This document shows, one piece after another, positions 32,246 through 43,048 of a DNA stretch of 64,000 bases. The notes beneath the pieces were generated by a model, which was not told the DNA's origin, made no database searches, and saw only the letters and a program-made list of their open reading frames with translations. Within the stretch, counting starts at the first letter, position 1. Each line of letters opens with the position of its first letter. Source of the DNA: Enoplosus armatus (Eukaryota; Chordata; Actinopteri; Centrarchiformes; Enoplosidae); contig NC_092180.1 in NCBI RefSeq assembly GCF_043641665.1, positions 28,823,554 to 28,887,553 on the forward strand, written 5' to 3'. Position numbers and translations under genes: made by a program.

Positions 32246-32935
32246 CAGTCATTAGTCTTTGAAAATAAAATTCCACATATTTAAAATGTCTCAAGATTAT
32301 GCGGGCATTTCACACAGAAGTGTAAAGCCACCTCGTTGAGGATGAACAGAGTGTTGTTGTGGTCATACTGTATTGGATGGAGAAACCCTTCAGAAACCCT
32401 TAAGACCCTTAATTGCGAGTTTGCTCTTGTTTCTGAGAACTTGCAACATATGGAGATCGAGTGGAACCTTGTGCCTCAAAATAGAGAAGAAAATAAGATC
32501 AAAGAGCAAAGAGCAAAGACTGTGTCACCAAGCAGGTTGAGGAAGTCCGACTGTGTTCTTGACTTCATACAATATTTGAAAATATAAGTCCACATGTTTA
32601 AAATGTCTGAAAAACTTGAGATAGTGGGTGTGCGCATTTATCACAAAACTGTAAACAAAAACATTGTTTTCTTCCTCAAAGAGTAAAGACTGTGTCACAA
32701 AGCAGGATAAGGACATCCAACAGCCACATTGTTGAGGGCGAGCAGAGTGTTCCTGAGGTTTTACTGTATTTGAGGAAGCACACATTTTTTTGCAGTTGTA
32801 TTTCTAAATGTTGAAATAAAATCGGGACATTTAAAACATGGACTTGCGTTTTCAAATAGTAAATGGTCATACATTTTTAAGACAGATTTGGATCTTTCAC
32901 ACAACATTGTTTTTTCCATCAAATACAGTATGACC
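32246..32935 (+). repeat. Exon-derived Ig modules and a third CXADR-like fragment
   Basis: Continues the module cluster interrupted by the ERV. At 32,400-32,500 a short V-domain fragment (LNCEFALVSENLQHMEIEWN) is embedded. 32,500-32,890 is a direct copy of the left-arm stretch 19,440-19,855, with landmarks aaagactgtgtcac.aagcag, gccacattgttgagggcgag and ttaaaacatggacttgcg. Confidence 0.75.
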
Positions 32936-32939
32936 ATGT

Positions 32940-33580
32940 AAGGCTTTGAAACTTTTCTTTTGGATCATGTCAGTGTTTGTTAAGAGCAGAGAACCAGTAG
33001 TCTAGGAAATATGGTTTTCTACAGAAGCATTGGGTATTGAGATGTTGGGTCATTCCAAGTACAAACTGAGATGCTGGGTGTGATCCAACATCTACTTACA
33101 CACCCATTTTACTCATAAGTAGGGTCTATACCGAGATGAAGGTTCACAGGACCTGAATGTACTGAAATGTTGGGTCACACCCACTATCTCAGTATCAAAG
33201 CCAATATCTATCTATCTAACCCTGGTATCCGGTAATCTGTGCGGGACGTTGAATTGAGCCAAACTGGTTTGGGACATCCGTGTGGCCCCTGAAGGGAAGT
33301 AGCCCTGCAAAGGTGTTTGACGGTTGGGCATCAGTATTCTGGATGGTAGTGTTTTTGTGAGGCTCCTGTTTAAGTTTGACCCCATTTAGAGCTCAACTCA
33401 GAGTCTTCTACATTAAAGGCTCTTGAGGTTACATGTTGGGTGTTTCAGCTTGAACATATTTAGGTCACTTCCTGTTTTGTTATACAGACATGTCATGGGT
33501 CCTAGTGTTCAGGTAGACCTCACCTTTACCGCCAAAGTCACTGCAAGTCGATACACCCATATTTGGCTGAACAGGGGAAC
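32940..33580 (+). repeat. Duplicate of the palindrome-spacer repeat
   Basis: Direct-orientation counterpart of the reverse complement of 20,258-20,662. It is longer by sequence such as 33,130-33,440 that has no match in the spacer copy. No coding potential recognised. Confidence 0.7.
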
Positions 33581-33624
33581 AGGGGTTTTAACCACGATGA
33601 CATATTCTAGAATAAGTGTCGATA

Positions 33625-34130
33625 GGAAGGTCGTAGACACTTGAAACCAAGATATGCCCCCCTATATCGACTACGGCCGTTCCAACGGTACCCGACTCTG
33701 TATGAGCTTCCGGTCCGGAGCTACGTCACTCTTTAACCGGAAATTGTCTGCATCTCGGGAACGCAAGGTCGTAGAGACTCGGGGACACGTCCTGTGTGTT
33801 CAGCGTAGTCGAATTATGTCAGGCAGATGCTGGTTCGGAGACTGTTCGAGGTTCGGTTCGGGAGATATCGGCGAAATATGTTTTACATATGCGATATGAA
33901 TGGGCGACACTTTTCTTGAATAACTTTTGACAAGTAAGTGATAGAGACTTGGAACCACGATCCGTCTGCTATAATTGGGCTACGAGCTTTCCAACGGTAC
34001 CACCCACGAGCTTGTACGAGTTTCCGTTGCGGAGATACAAGTTTCACAAATTCCCCATAGTGAATGAATGGGGTGATTTTCAAGCGAAAAATCTTTAAGT
34101 GTGGAGGGAGGTCAAAAATGCCTAACAAAA
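33625..34130 (+). repeat. Three degenerate direct repeats of about 140-170 bp
   Basis: Blocks starting tcgtagacac (33,631), gtagagactc (33,771) and atagagactt (33,941) share the order 'tagagactt.gaaacca', 'ttccaacggtacc' and 'gagcttccggtccggagcta'. The first and third copies share 'tccaacggtacc' exactly. GC-richer than the surroundings. Family unknown. Confidence 0.5.
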
Positions 34131-34307
34131 TCGTGTTCCCAAAAAGTTGTTATGAGCACGTTTCAGGCAATTTGGAGTGGATTTGATGTCACTTGACTTT
34201 TGAGAATTTTGGTGGATTGGTAGGTGACTAGCACCTGCCTGGCCACACCACTGACCTTGCCTACTCCTGTGATGGTCAGGGCAAGGATACAGTACAGGTC
34301 AAGTGTA

Positions 34308-34515
34308 GAGGTAAGTATAATTATTTTACAGGGTCCAGGTAAGTATGAGCAGTTCACAGGTTTCAGGTAAGTATGAGCAGTTTATAGGTTTCAGGTAAGT
34401 ATGAGCAGTTCACAGTTTTCAGGTAAGTATGAGCAGTTTATAGGTTTACAGGGTAGAGGTAAGTATAAGTATTTCACAGGGTAGAGGTAAGTATAAGTAT
34501 TGCATAGGTAAGTTG
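34308..34515 (+). repeat. 28-bp tandem array of splice-donor-like sites
   Basis: Eight copies of ggtaagt occur at 34,311, 34,339, 34,367, 34,395, 34,423, 34,459, 34,487 and 34,508 (position of the g of gtaag). Spacing is 28 bp for five of seven intervals. Unit: caggtaagtatgagcagtt + cacaggttt or tataggttt. Each site matches the consensus 5' splice site AG|GTAAGTA. The edge copies also carry tttacag, resembling acceptors. Confidence 0.85.
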
Positions 34516-34876
34516 TGGACTCTTTGGTCTGGCCTCAGAGATTCTGAGGCACACAAGCCCCCACGCCACGTCAAGGCAGAGTTTTTGTTTTTTTTGTCAA
34601 AGTACTATACTACTATACTATGAACACACACACTCATGAACAAACAGTCAGTAACACTGTAACTCTAATACTATTATACTACTATACTAATAACACACAC
34701 AGTTATGAACAAACAGTCAGTAAGAATATAATTCAAAGAATGTAGCTTCCAGCTTCTGGCTGGCATACATCAATCTGAAGTATAAATTATATGCTGGAAA
34801 AAGAAAAGCCATCCTGCTTCTAGCTGGGGAATAATCAAAACGCTGATGAAGGATTGGGTTAGGTTAGGAAAACAAA
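34516..34876. repeat. Short duplicated AT-rich block; otherwise nothing recognised
   Basis: 'tactactatacta.gaacacacaca' with 'atgaacaaacagtcagtaa' occurs twice (about 34,600-34,655 and 34,675-34,725). The segment ctgatgaaggattgggttag (34,840-34,859) recurs at 36,492-36,511, on the other side of the Rex1-like insertion. Confidence 0.5.
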
Positions 34877-36262
34877 TATTCAGAATCAGAATCAGAATCA
34901 GAAACTGTTTATTGCCAAGTAACATACATTACAAGGAATTTGCTGTGGTCTGAAGGTGCTATTGTTTTGATAACAAATAAGTAGAATATAAAAGCTAAAA
35001 TAAGAATAAGAATAAAAATAAAAATAAAAAAAATAAGATAAGATAAATAACAACAGTGCAGTGACCAGAATAAAGTAAAGTGTCCAGATAAAGTGTCCAG
35101 TAGGGGGTGGGTGCGTTAATGTAACGCAGTGGGGACAGGGGTGATGTACGTTAATATAACGTATAGCTTGTGTTTGTGTTCTGGGGGGGGGGTCAGTGAG
35201 AGTTTGTCAGGTTGACTGCAGAGGGGAAGAAACTGTTTTTGTGGCGGGAGGTTTTGGTCCTGATGGACCGCAGCCTCCTGCCAGAGGGGAGGGGGTCGAA
35301 CAGATGGTGTCCGGGGTGGGAGGGGTCGGCAGCGATCTTCCCTGCTCTCCTCAGGGTCCTGGAGGAGTACAGGTCCTGAAGAGATGGGAGGTTGCAGCCG
35401 ATCACCCTCTCTGCAGAGCGGATGATACGCTGCAGTCTGCGTCTGTCCTTGGTGGAGGCAGCAGCGTACCAGACGGTGATGGAGGAGGTGAGGATGGACT
35501 CTATGATGGCAGTGTAGAAGTGAACCAGCATTTTTTGTGGCAGGTTAAACTTCCTCAGCTGCCTCAGGAAGTACATCCTCTGTTGGGCTTTCTTGATGAC
35601 GGAGCTGATGTTCAGCTCCCACCGGAGGTCCTGGCTGATGATGGAGCCCAGGAAACGGAAGGACTCCACAGTGTCCACTGCAGAGTCACACAGGGTGATG
35701 GGGGCGGGTGGGGCTGCGCTCTTCCTGAAGTCAACAACCATCTCCACTGTCTTTGAAGCGTTAAGCTCCAGGTTGTTGCTGTTGCACCAGGTCGCCAGGT
35801 GGTCAATCTCCCACCTGTAGGCAGACTCATCCTCTCCAGAGATGAGTCCGATGAGGGTGGTGTCGTCCGCGAACTTCAGGAGCTTGACAGACTGGTGACT
35901 GGAGGTGCAGCTGTTGGTGTAGAGGGAGAAGAGTAGAGGAGAAAGAACGCAGCCTTGAGGGGAGCCGGTGCTGATCGTCCGCGAGTCAGAGACGTGTTTC
36001 CCCAGCTTCACGTGCTGCTTCCTGTCAGACAGGAAATCTGTGATCCACCTGCAGGTGGGGTCAGGCACGTTGAGCTGGGAGAGCTTGTCCTGAAGAAGAG
36101 CCGGGACGATCGTGTTGAAGGCAGAGCTGAAGTCCACAAACAGGATCCTGGCATAGGATCCTGCGGAGTCCAGGTGCTGGAGGATGTAGTGTAGAGCCAG
36201 GTTGACGGCGTCGTCTACAGACCTGTTGGCTCTGTAGGCGAACTGCAGGGGGTCCAGCAGAG
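34877..36262 (-). mobile_element. Rex1-like LINE, 5'-truncated, best preserved copy
   Basis: The minus-strand frame 36,329-35,193 is open for 378 codons and encodes most of the reverse transcriptase: LDPLQFAYRANRSVDDAV, RILFVDFSSAFNTIVP, GSPQGCVLSPLLFSLYTN, the catalytic FADD at residues 153-156, WCNSNNLELNASKT, and the C-terminal PLPSGRRLRSIRTKT. The first about 22 residues come from flanking DNA. The endonuclease is missing, so it is a 5'-truncated insertion. The 3' end is a gattct repeat (34,877-34,900). An EN-bearing piece of the same family is at 39.9-40.7 kb. Confidence 0.85.
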
Positions 36263-36560
36263 AGTCTGAAAACAAAACAAGGCAAAACAATGCGCTCCAA
36301 CAGACCGAGGCAGCCATCCGCGGCGCCATCTTGGATCTAGATCAAGATCATATTGTCTACATCTTTGTCTTCACAAGTGTCTTTCTTGTCTTCACCTGGA
36401 AGGCGGAATGGGTACTTGCTGGAATTTTGTGCTCCCTGCAGCTGGAAAGATACATCTTGTAGGCCTGGTCCAGCTTTATGACAGGGTCCAGACTGATGAA
36501 GGATTGGGTTAGGTTGGGGCCACTCCTTGCGCTACTCTTGTTTTTTTTTGGCAAAGCAGC
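36263..36560 (-). other. Possible exon/promoter DNA next to the LINE, function unknown
   Basis: The minus strand reads through PNLTQSFISLDPVIKLDQAYKMYLSSCREHK (36,357-36,569 frame), without a recognised family. At 36,313-36,330 the minus strand has ccaagatggcgccgcgg, which resembles a YY1 site (AAGATGGCGGC). Confidence 0.3.
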
Positions 36561-36838
36561 TCCAGACATCCATGATTTTCTTTAACATATCGTATCGCTC
36601 GCATCCACGTGTGTGCAGCACATACACATCATTATCCTCCTCCTCTGCACTGGAGGCAGATTTGGACCTCTTCACTGAAGTGGTGTCAGGAGCAGGGGTG
36701 CCCTTTCGTTTTTTAGTTTGTTTGGTGGCGTTCTGCGTCTTGGCGCTATTCTCCTCCTCAGTTTTGAGGTCTGTGCCTGGACATGCGCAGACACGCAACT
36801 TGAAGCATCTCTGTCATAGAACCTCACTATCTACATTA
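36532..36838 (-). CDS. Hypothetical basic small protein or exon, copy A
   Basis: 88-codon minus frame: MRVCACPGTDLKTEEENSAK, then a Lys-rich stretch (TKQTKKRKGTP), KRSKSASSAEEEDNDVYV, and ERYDMLKKIMDVWSCFAKKK. Copy B lies immediately upstream on the same strand. The two keep the frame with mostly substitutions, which hints at a once-coding exon. Family not recognised; the KKRK and KRSK runs could be nuclear localisation signals. Confidence 0.35.
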
Positions 36839-37140
36839 GATTAGGTAGAGACTTGCAGGTGGCAGACGTTTCTTGATTTTCTTTAACATATCGTACCGCT
36901 CGCGTCCATGTGTGTGCAGCACAGACACAGCCTTATTCTCCTCCTGTGCACTGGGGGAAGATTTGGACCTCTTCACTGACGTGGTGTCAGGAGCAGGGGT
37001 GCTCTTTCGTTTTTTTGTTTGTTTGGTGGCGTTCTGCGTCTTGGCCCTATTCTCCTCCTGAGTTTTGAGGTCTGTGCCTGGACATGCGCAGACACGCAAC
37101 TTGAAACACCTCTGTCATAGAACGTCACTGTCTACATTAG
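36839..37140 (-). CDS. Hypothetical basic small protein or exon, copy B
   Basis: Tandem duplicate of copy A with an offset of about 303 bp. The 87-codon frame matches copy A from the start (MRVCACPGTDLKTQEENRAK) through ERYDMLKKI, then diverges (KKRLPPASLYLI). Shared flanks such as 'gaac.tcactgtctacattagatta' lie outside the frame, so the whole ~300-bp block was duplicated. Confidence 0.35.
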
Positions 37141-37177
37141 ATTACATAAGATTAGTCTTTCTTGTCATTGTACAGTC

Positions 37178-37362
37178 AAAATGCCCCCTTCCGATCTCCA
37201 ACTTCACACTTCCAACGTCAAAATGCCACCTTCCGACCTCCAACTCCACACTTCCAACTTCAATATGCCACCTTCCGACCTCCAACTTCAAACTGCCACC
37301 TTCCGACCTCCAACTTCACACTTCCAACTTCAAAATGCCACCTTCCGACTCATCGTCTGGTG
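37178..37362 (+). repeat. ~46-bp minisatellite
   Basis: About four copies of 'aaaatgccaccttccgacct' + 'ccaacttcacacttccaactt'. One copy is shortened (caaactgccaccttccgacc). It translates in three frames as repetitive peptides, which are not evidence of coding. Confidence 0.8.
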
Positions 37363-37426
37363 AGGTACGTACTTGCTGTATGCTAATGTGAAGGATGCAT
37401 ACAGCTCCTGTCCCCTCCCCCCCTCT

Positions 37427-38618
37427 GGGTAGGTCAGACCGATTGTCAACTACCTGACTGGCAGACCACAGTATGTGCGCTTACAACACTGTGTGTCAGA
37501 CAGAGTGGTCAGCAACACCGGGGCCCCGCAGGGGACTGTCCTCTCTCCCTTCCTCTTCACCATCTACACCACGGACTTCAGCTACTGCACAGAGACCTGC
37601 CATCTTCAGAAGTTTTCTGATGACTCAGCAATAGTTGGATGTATCAGCAAGGGTGATGAGGAGGAGTACAGGGCTGCTGTGGACAACTTTGTCACATGGT
37701 GCGAGCAGAACCACCTGCAGCTCAACGTGACAAAGACAAAGGAACTGACTGTGGATCTGAGGAGGACCAAGGCGCCGATGACCCCTGTTTCCATCCAGGG
37801 GGTCAGTGTGGACATTGTAGAGGGTTACAAGTACCTGGGAATTCACATAGATAATAAACTGGACTGGGTAAAGAACACTAATGCCCTCTACAGGAAGGGC
37901 CAGAGCCGTCTCTATTTTGTGAGGCAGCTGAGGTCCTTCAACATCTGCCGGACTATGCTGAGGATGTTTTATGAGTCTGTGGTGGCCAGTGCTATCCTCT
38001 ATGCTGTTGCATGCTGGGGCAGCAGGCTGAGGGTGGCGGACTCCAAGAGACTAAACAAACTGATCCGCAAGGCCAGTGACGTTGTGGGGGTGCAGCTGGA
38101 CTCTATGACGGTGGTGTCAGAGAAGAGGATGCTGTCCAAGATGCCCCGCAGCTTGGACAATGTTTCACATCCTCTCCATGACGTACTGGTCGGACACAAG
38201 AGCACCTTCAGTGGGAGACTCATTCCTCTCAAATGTACAACAGAGCGCCACAGGAAATCATTCCTGCCTGTGGCCATCAGACTGTTCAACTCCTCCCTCT
38301 GAGTGTCAGACACTCAGGAAGAGACTGGAAATCTGGAACTACTTCACCTGCCATATACAATCTCACTATTTATTCTTTTAAATGTTTCAGTGCAATACAT
38401 ATATATATATATATACATTGTTATTGTAGATATTTTCTACTATTTTTCACTTAAATACTGTAAATGTGTATATTTTTTATTTTCTATTTCTTATTTTTAT
38501 ATTTTGTACATACTTTTAGCTCTAAATTATGCTACTTTCTACTCTTGAATGGGAGCACTGGTACTGTACAATTTCCCCCCGGGCATCGATAAAGTATTTC
38601 TGATTCTGATTCTGATAT
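37427..38618 (+). mobile_element. Rex1/L2-group LINE 3' half, RT frame open
   Basis: A 275-codon frame (37,475-38,302) encodes the RT palm and C-terminus: NTGAPQGTVLSPFLFTIYTT, then FSDD at residues 47-50 (the catalytic FADD with Ala to Ser, both Asp kept), WCEQNHLQLNVTKTKEL, YKYLGIHIDNKLDW and RHRKSFLPVAIRLFN. It is a different subfamily from the 35.2-kb copy. The 3' end is gcatcgataaagtatttctg followed by gattct repeats. There is an (AT)n run near 38,400. Confidence 0.8.
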
Positions 38619-39310
38619 GATTCCCTTGGTCAGCCATCTCATCGATCACATGGGCCGATGGACCCAGATGGACTTCATACTGTGCAAGCCATGCCCTTCT
38701 GGGGAGTGCAGCCTCTCTCCATGCACTATTACACCACTTACCAGACACTGCCTTACTCTGTGATGATGGCATATACAAACTCATATTGAGACACACAAAC
38801 ACAAATGCCCACTGTCATACATATTGTACTTACCTGTGAGTTTGAAGAAGTGAGTAGAAGTATTCAAAAGAAAAGGAGAAGGGGCCTAAGGTCAAGAAAG
38901 GTTTTTTGTTTGTGAATGGCGGGAGCCATTTTTATTTGTCAGAGAGCGTGTGACCCACATAAAATACGTGGTCACATTTAATTTCCAATTTAATTTGTGA
39001 CACACGTACACTAATGTTTTAACGGTCCTATAAGCGTGTTTATGTTAAGGTTGTATCTCCTCGGGGCAGGAAAGGGCAGCCCAGCGCTTGCCGTAGCGGG
39101 GTTGTTGACCTGACGATGAAGTTGCTGAAAACTTGCCATTTTGGCAAGAATAGCCATGCAAGCGGATTGTTGCTGTCTTTGCTAGAGTCTGAATACCCTG
39201 TCATAATATGCAGACACGCTCCACATAGTGGTGCCTTTTACATATACGAATGACGGATTACATACTTTTAACATCACAAAATAAGAAACGTGGACAAAAC
39301 CCTAACTTTT
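38619..39310. other. No confident gene
   Basis: A minus frame (38,802-38,625) reads VSGKWCNSAWREAALPRRAW and GPSAHVIDEMADQGNHI, without recognised homology. The rest is unannotated single-copy-looking DNA. Confidence 0.3.
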
Positions 39311-39314
39311 GGGT

Positions 39315-39890
39315 GCAGGCCCTAATTAGGGTTAGGATTATATTCCTCAAATTTGGGATTCAGTATTTGGTATTAGACGATAATTAGATTTTGGTCAGTA
39401 TAAGCAGATCTTGTGAAGTGGTGGAATATTAGGGTTAGGATCATATTCTTGGAATTTTGGATTCAGTATGTGGAATATGTTAGGGTTTGGAAAATTGCAT
39501 ATTCTTGCAATTTGGGATTCAGAATTTGGAATAAATTAGGATTAGTATTGTTTACTTGAAATTTATTTTATTGTGTCTGTTTTTATGTCCATCTTACATG
39601 TATTATTTTACATGTATTTTGTGACTCTTGTTCTTGAAAGGTGCTACATAAATACATTTGCTTACTTACTTATACTTGGAATTTGAGATACAGTATTTGG
39701 TATTAGAGAATAATTAGATTGGGGTCAGTATAAGTAGATTTTGACAAAGTGCAAGGTGGTAGAAGGTTAGGGTTAAGATCATATTCTTGGAATTTGGGAT
39801 TGATTATTTGGAATAAATTAGAGTTAGGATTGTAAACTTGGAATAAAGGAGTTAATCTTGGGAATTAGAGTACAGTTAGATTGAGGTGAA
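39315..39890 (+). repeat. Degenerate minisatellite of ~70-100-bp blocks
   Basis: Blocks of 'attagggttaggatcatattcttggaatttgggattcagtatttgg' recur around 39,320, 39,430, 39,485, 39,680 and 39,765, alternating with 'taattagatt..ggtcagtataag.agat'. A LINE-like 3' tail (gtgctacataaatacatttg, about 39,642-39,661) interrupts it. Confidence 0.55.
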
Positions 39891-39929
39891 TATAAGTAGA
39901 TTTGACTCCTAGTGTGAAGTGGTTGACGG

Positions 39930-40700
39930 TTTGAGGGATCTGGTGCTGATAGCCCGAGAATCAGAGACAAGTTTCCCCAGTTTCACATGCTGCCTCCTTT
40001 CAGTTGGTGATCTGTCTCAGTCGCTTCCAGACAGAGCCACAGTTACCTGAGAGCTGGTGTTGTAGTCTCTCTGAATACATCATTTAGCTTTTCTTACCTC
40101 CTTTGCATCTCTTAGCATTTCTTTGTGCCCACTCCTAAATAATTCTTCCTTTTCCAACCATAGCTGTCTGAGTTTAGCTGTGAACCAGGGTTTGCCGTTG
40201 TTATTGCTCACCCTGGTGCATGACGGTACACAGCAGTCCTCACAGAAGCTGAAGTACTCATCCAGACTCTTGGTAGCAGTCCTGAAAACAGGTTCACCGG
40301 TTCACTGCTTTGATGTCCTCACAACAGGTTTACAGAGTTTTAGTTTCTGACTATATGCAGGGATCAGGTTGACCATGATGTGGTCAGTGTGATATGCTCC
40401 GCTTACTGTAGTGTAGCAGTGGTCCAAAATGTTTTCTTCTCTGGTCAGGCATTAAGTGTCTGTATTTAGGGAGTCCATAGCTGAGGTTTCCTTTGTTTGA
40501 GTCACCGGAGACAACAACTAAAGACTCCAGGTTTTTCAGCTTCATATTCAGTAGCTGGTTGGCCAGCGAGCGGCCTCCTGTATGCAGGCCTGCAGTGGGA
40601 TGTAATCACTGACCAAAATGAATGATGGCAACTCACCGGGGGAATAAAAAGGTTTGCATTTTATGAAGATTCCAGATCAGGAGAACAGTGCTGCTGAATC
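39930..40700 (-). mobile_element. Rex1-like LINE endonuclease/linker fragment
   Basis: Minus-strand frames give LDHCYTTVSGAYHTDHIMVN, LIPAYSQKLKLCKPVVRTSK, then FCEDCCVPSCTRV, NNNGKPWFTAKLRQLW and EKEELFRSGHKEMLRDAKEV. This is the end of the endonuclease domain and the linker before RT in fish Rex1-type elements. At 39,935-40,005 a separate piece (gtgctgatagcccgagaatc, agtttccccagtttcacatg) matches the RT part of the 35.2-kb copy. Many stops; dead. Confidence 0.7.
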
Positions 40701-40736
40701 ACTGCCACATCATTACACCAGCCACTGTGTATGACT

Positions 40737-41092
40737 TATACTCATCGGCCACTTTATTAGGTACACCTTGCTAGTACCGGGTTGGACCCCCTTTTGTCAT
40801 CAGAACTGCCTTAATTCTTTGTGGCATAGACTCAACAAGGTGCTGGAAACATTCCTCAGAGATTTTGGTCCATATTGACATGATAGCATCACACAATTGC
40901 TGCAGATTCGTCGGCTGCACATCCATGAATCTCAAGTTCCACCACATCCCAAAGGTGCTCTATTGGATTGAGATCTGGTGACTGTGGAGGCCATTTAAGT
41001 CCAGTGAACTCATTGTCATGTTCAAGAAACCAGTTTTAGATGATTTGAGCTTTGTGACATGGCGCATTATCCTGCTGGGAGTCGCAATCAGC
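40737..41092. mobile_element. Common fish interspersed repeat, fragment 1
   Basis: Contains catcggccactttattaggt, ttgctagtaccgggttggac and atggcgcattatcctgctgg, a sequence I recognise as very abundant in teleost genomes and often treated as a DNA-transposon-derived repeat; its formal name is not recalled. It is cut at 41,092 by an L2 3' end. Confidence 0.6.
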
Positions 41093-41850
41093 CAAATCAC
41101 AACAAAAGTCATCTCATGACACTTTACAAATAGAGCAGGTCTAGACCGACTCTTTATAATGTTATTACAGAGACCCAACAGTTCCCACCATGAGAAGCAC
41201 TTTGGCGACAGTGGCAAGGAAAAACTTCCTTTTAAGAGGCAGAAACCTCAAGCAGAACCAGACTCTAGGTGGGCGAGAGAGAGAGAGACATCGAGAGGGA
41301 GGGAGAAAGAGGGAGGGGCAGAGACAGGTAGACAGACAGAAAGAGACAGAGAGAGAGAGATAGACGTAGAGACACAGACAGACAGACAGACAAGCAGACA
41401 GGCAGAGATGTATGGCAGCACTAGCAGTAGCCATAGCAGCTATGATTATAATAACACTGGAAATATGACTGATAATAGTAGTTACAGCTGTAATAACAGC
41501 TGAGATTAATAATATCAACAACAGCTTTAATAGTAACAGAACTATGACTAAGCATAATAACTGTAGCGATGAGAGTAAAGCAGGCCCATGGCAGCAGCAG
41601 CCAGGCGTACCAGGACCATGATTCACAGGAACCTGCGAGACGACAAAGCACAAAGAAACTCCGGGGAAGATATAAAGTTAATAACATGCATTGGAGGGAC
41701 ATGAATGTGTAAAGATGGAGAGGGAGAGGAGGAAAGTTCAGTGCATCATGGGAAGTCCCCCAGCAGTCTAGGCCTATAGCATAACTAGGGGATGGTCCAG
41801 GCAGGCCTGAGCCAGCCCTAGCTATAAGTGTTGTCAAAAAGCAAAGTTTT
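41093..41850 (-). mobile_element. L2-like LINE 3' end
   Basis: Starts gccaaatcacaacaaaagtc and follows the same order as the copies at 3.9 and 18.2 kb: the purine-rich microsatellite (41,275-41,405), 'agataaagttaataacatgc' without an LTR, and the coding tail to 'aaaaagcaaagttttc'. At 41,850 it is directly joined to a Rex1-like 3' tail. Confidence 0.8.
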
Positions 41851-41945
41851 CAGAATCAGAATCAGAATCAGAAACTATTTATTGTCAAGTAACATACATT
41901 AAAAGGAATTTGCTGTGGTCTGATGGTGCTGATGTAATGGATATA
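41851..41945 (-). mobile_element. Short Rex1-like 3' tail
   Basis: Begins cagaatcagaatcagaatcag and continues aactatttattgtcaagtaa and ggaatttgctgtggtctgat, like 34,877-34,970. A severely 5'-truncated insertion of under 100 bp. Confidence 0.75.
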
Positions 41946-42773
41946 AGAATATACACTATGTAATGTGTGCATTGAAATAGATGAAAAGAAAAAAAGGACA
42001 CTGGAGTTATTTTAATATCTTTAATAGGTTTATTTAGTACATACCTTTTGTTTTGTATTTCACCATATATACTTAAATTAAATTCAGTTTACTGGTAATC
42101 CATTGCTCTAGAGTGGAGTCAGGATTTGATTAATCTGGTCTCTGTTTACACCTGCTTCCGGGTCCGTCCACTAGAGGGCGCGTGTTGCTTGCCGGTCGGT
42201 CGTAATACAGATGACTTGAAGGCAGCAACATAGTGTCTGTTTCTTGCGTCGATGTTTCCCCTTTCTAGGTAAGCATAACGGTTGAAATATGTTATCAAAC
42301 ACTCATGCAATATTTTATGTGGTGTAAGGGACCCATGGATGGTGGAATGTGTGTTAGACTGTTGTGTTTTTTTCCTGATAATTCTGTTAATGTCAACAAC
42401 AAAGGAATGTGCCGGCTAGCATGCTTGCTATTTAGTGCTGAGCGATAGAGACATGCTAGTAGATTAAGCTAGAAAGCTGGTTCTTTGTTCATATTGTATT
42501 TACATGTTGAGTAGATAAATATGTTACAGTTGAGAAGTCAAGGCTACAGCAATGTGTTTGAGAAGTGAAAGTAACAGCAATATTTGTATATTATGCTGTG
42601 TGTATTATGCTGTACAGTTGAAAATGACATATAGGCCTATGTATTTGTGATTTAAATATTTTGTATGTTATTTCGTGTTGAACAGAAGGAATGTTTTGTG
42701 ACATGTGCAGAGAAGTTATTTGATTATGCATTCATAATATATTGCGTCTATGTTTCCCCTTTCTAGGGGCGTT
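41946..42773. other. Unannotated DNA with a possible first exon and CTCF-like site
   Basis: No coding frame recognised. At 42,150-42,272 a GC-richer block ends in ctttctag|gtaagc, a good splice donor, so a non-coding first exon is possible. 'gtttcccctttctagg' recurs at 42,247-42,272 and 42,745-42,769. A CTCF-type motif lies at 42,168-42,181. Confidence 0.35.
42168..42181 (+). promoter_or_regulatory. CTCF-like motif
   Basis: ccactagagggcgc agrees at every position with the commonly used CTCF core CCASYAGRKGGCRS. Binding is not shown by sequence alone. Confidence 0.45.
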
Positions 42774-43048
42774 ACACTGACAACAAATATGTAAGAATGT
42801 AAAAATATAAAGGTAAAAGAATAAGATAAGATAAATAACAAACAGTGCAGTGACCAAATAAAGTGTCCAGTAAGGAGAGGGTGCGTTAATGTAACGCAGG
42901 GGGGCAAGGGCAGTGTACATTAATATAACGTATAACTTGTGGGGGGCAAAGGTCCTGATGGACTGCAGCCTCCTGCGGGGAGGGGGTCAAACAGATAGGG
43001 TGGGAGGGGTCGGCAGCGATCTTCCCTGCTCTCCTCAGGGTCCTGGAG
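42774..43048 (-). mobile_element. Rex1-like 3' end fragment
   Basis: 'aagataaataacaaacagtg', 'gtgcgttaatgtaacgcag', 'cattaatataacgtataac' and 'ttccctgctctcctcagggt' follow the order of the 3' end of the LINE at 35.0-35.4 kb, with internal deletions. It lacks the terminal gattct repeat. Confidence 0.7.

Noticed and set aside
39315..39790. ttagggttagg runs as interstitial telomere
   Set aside because: Only about two telomere-like units occur at a time, embedded in a longer unrelated repeat.
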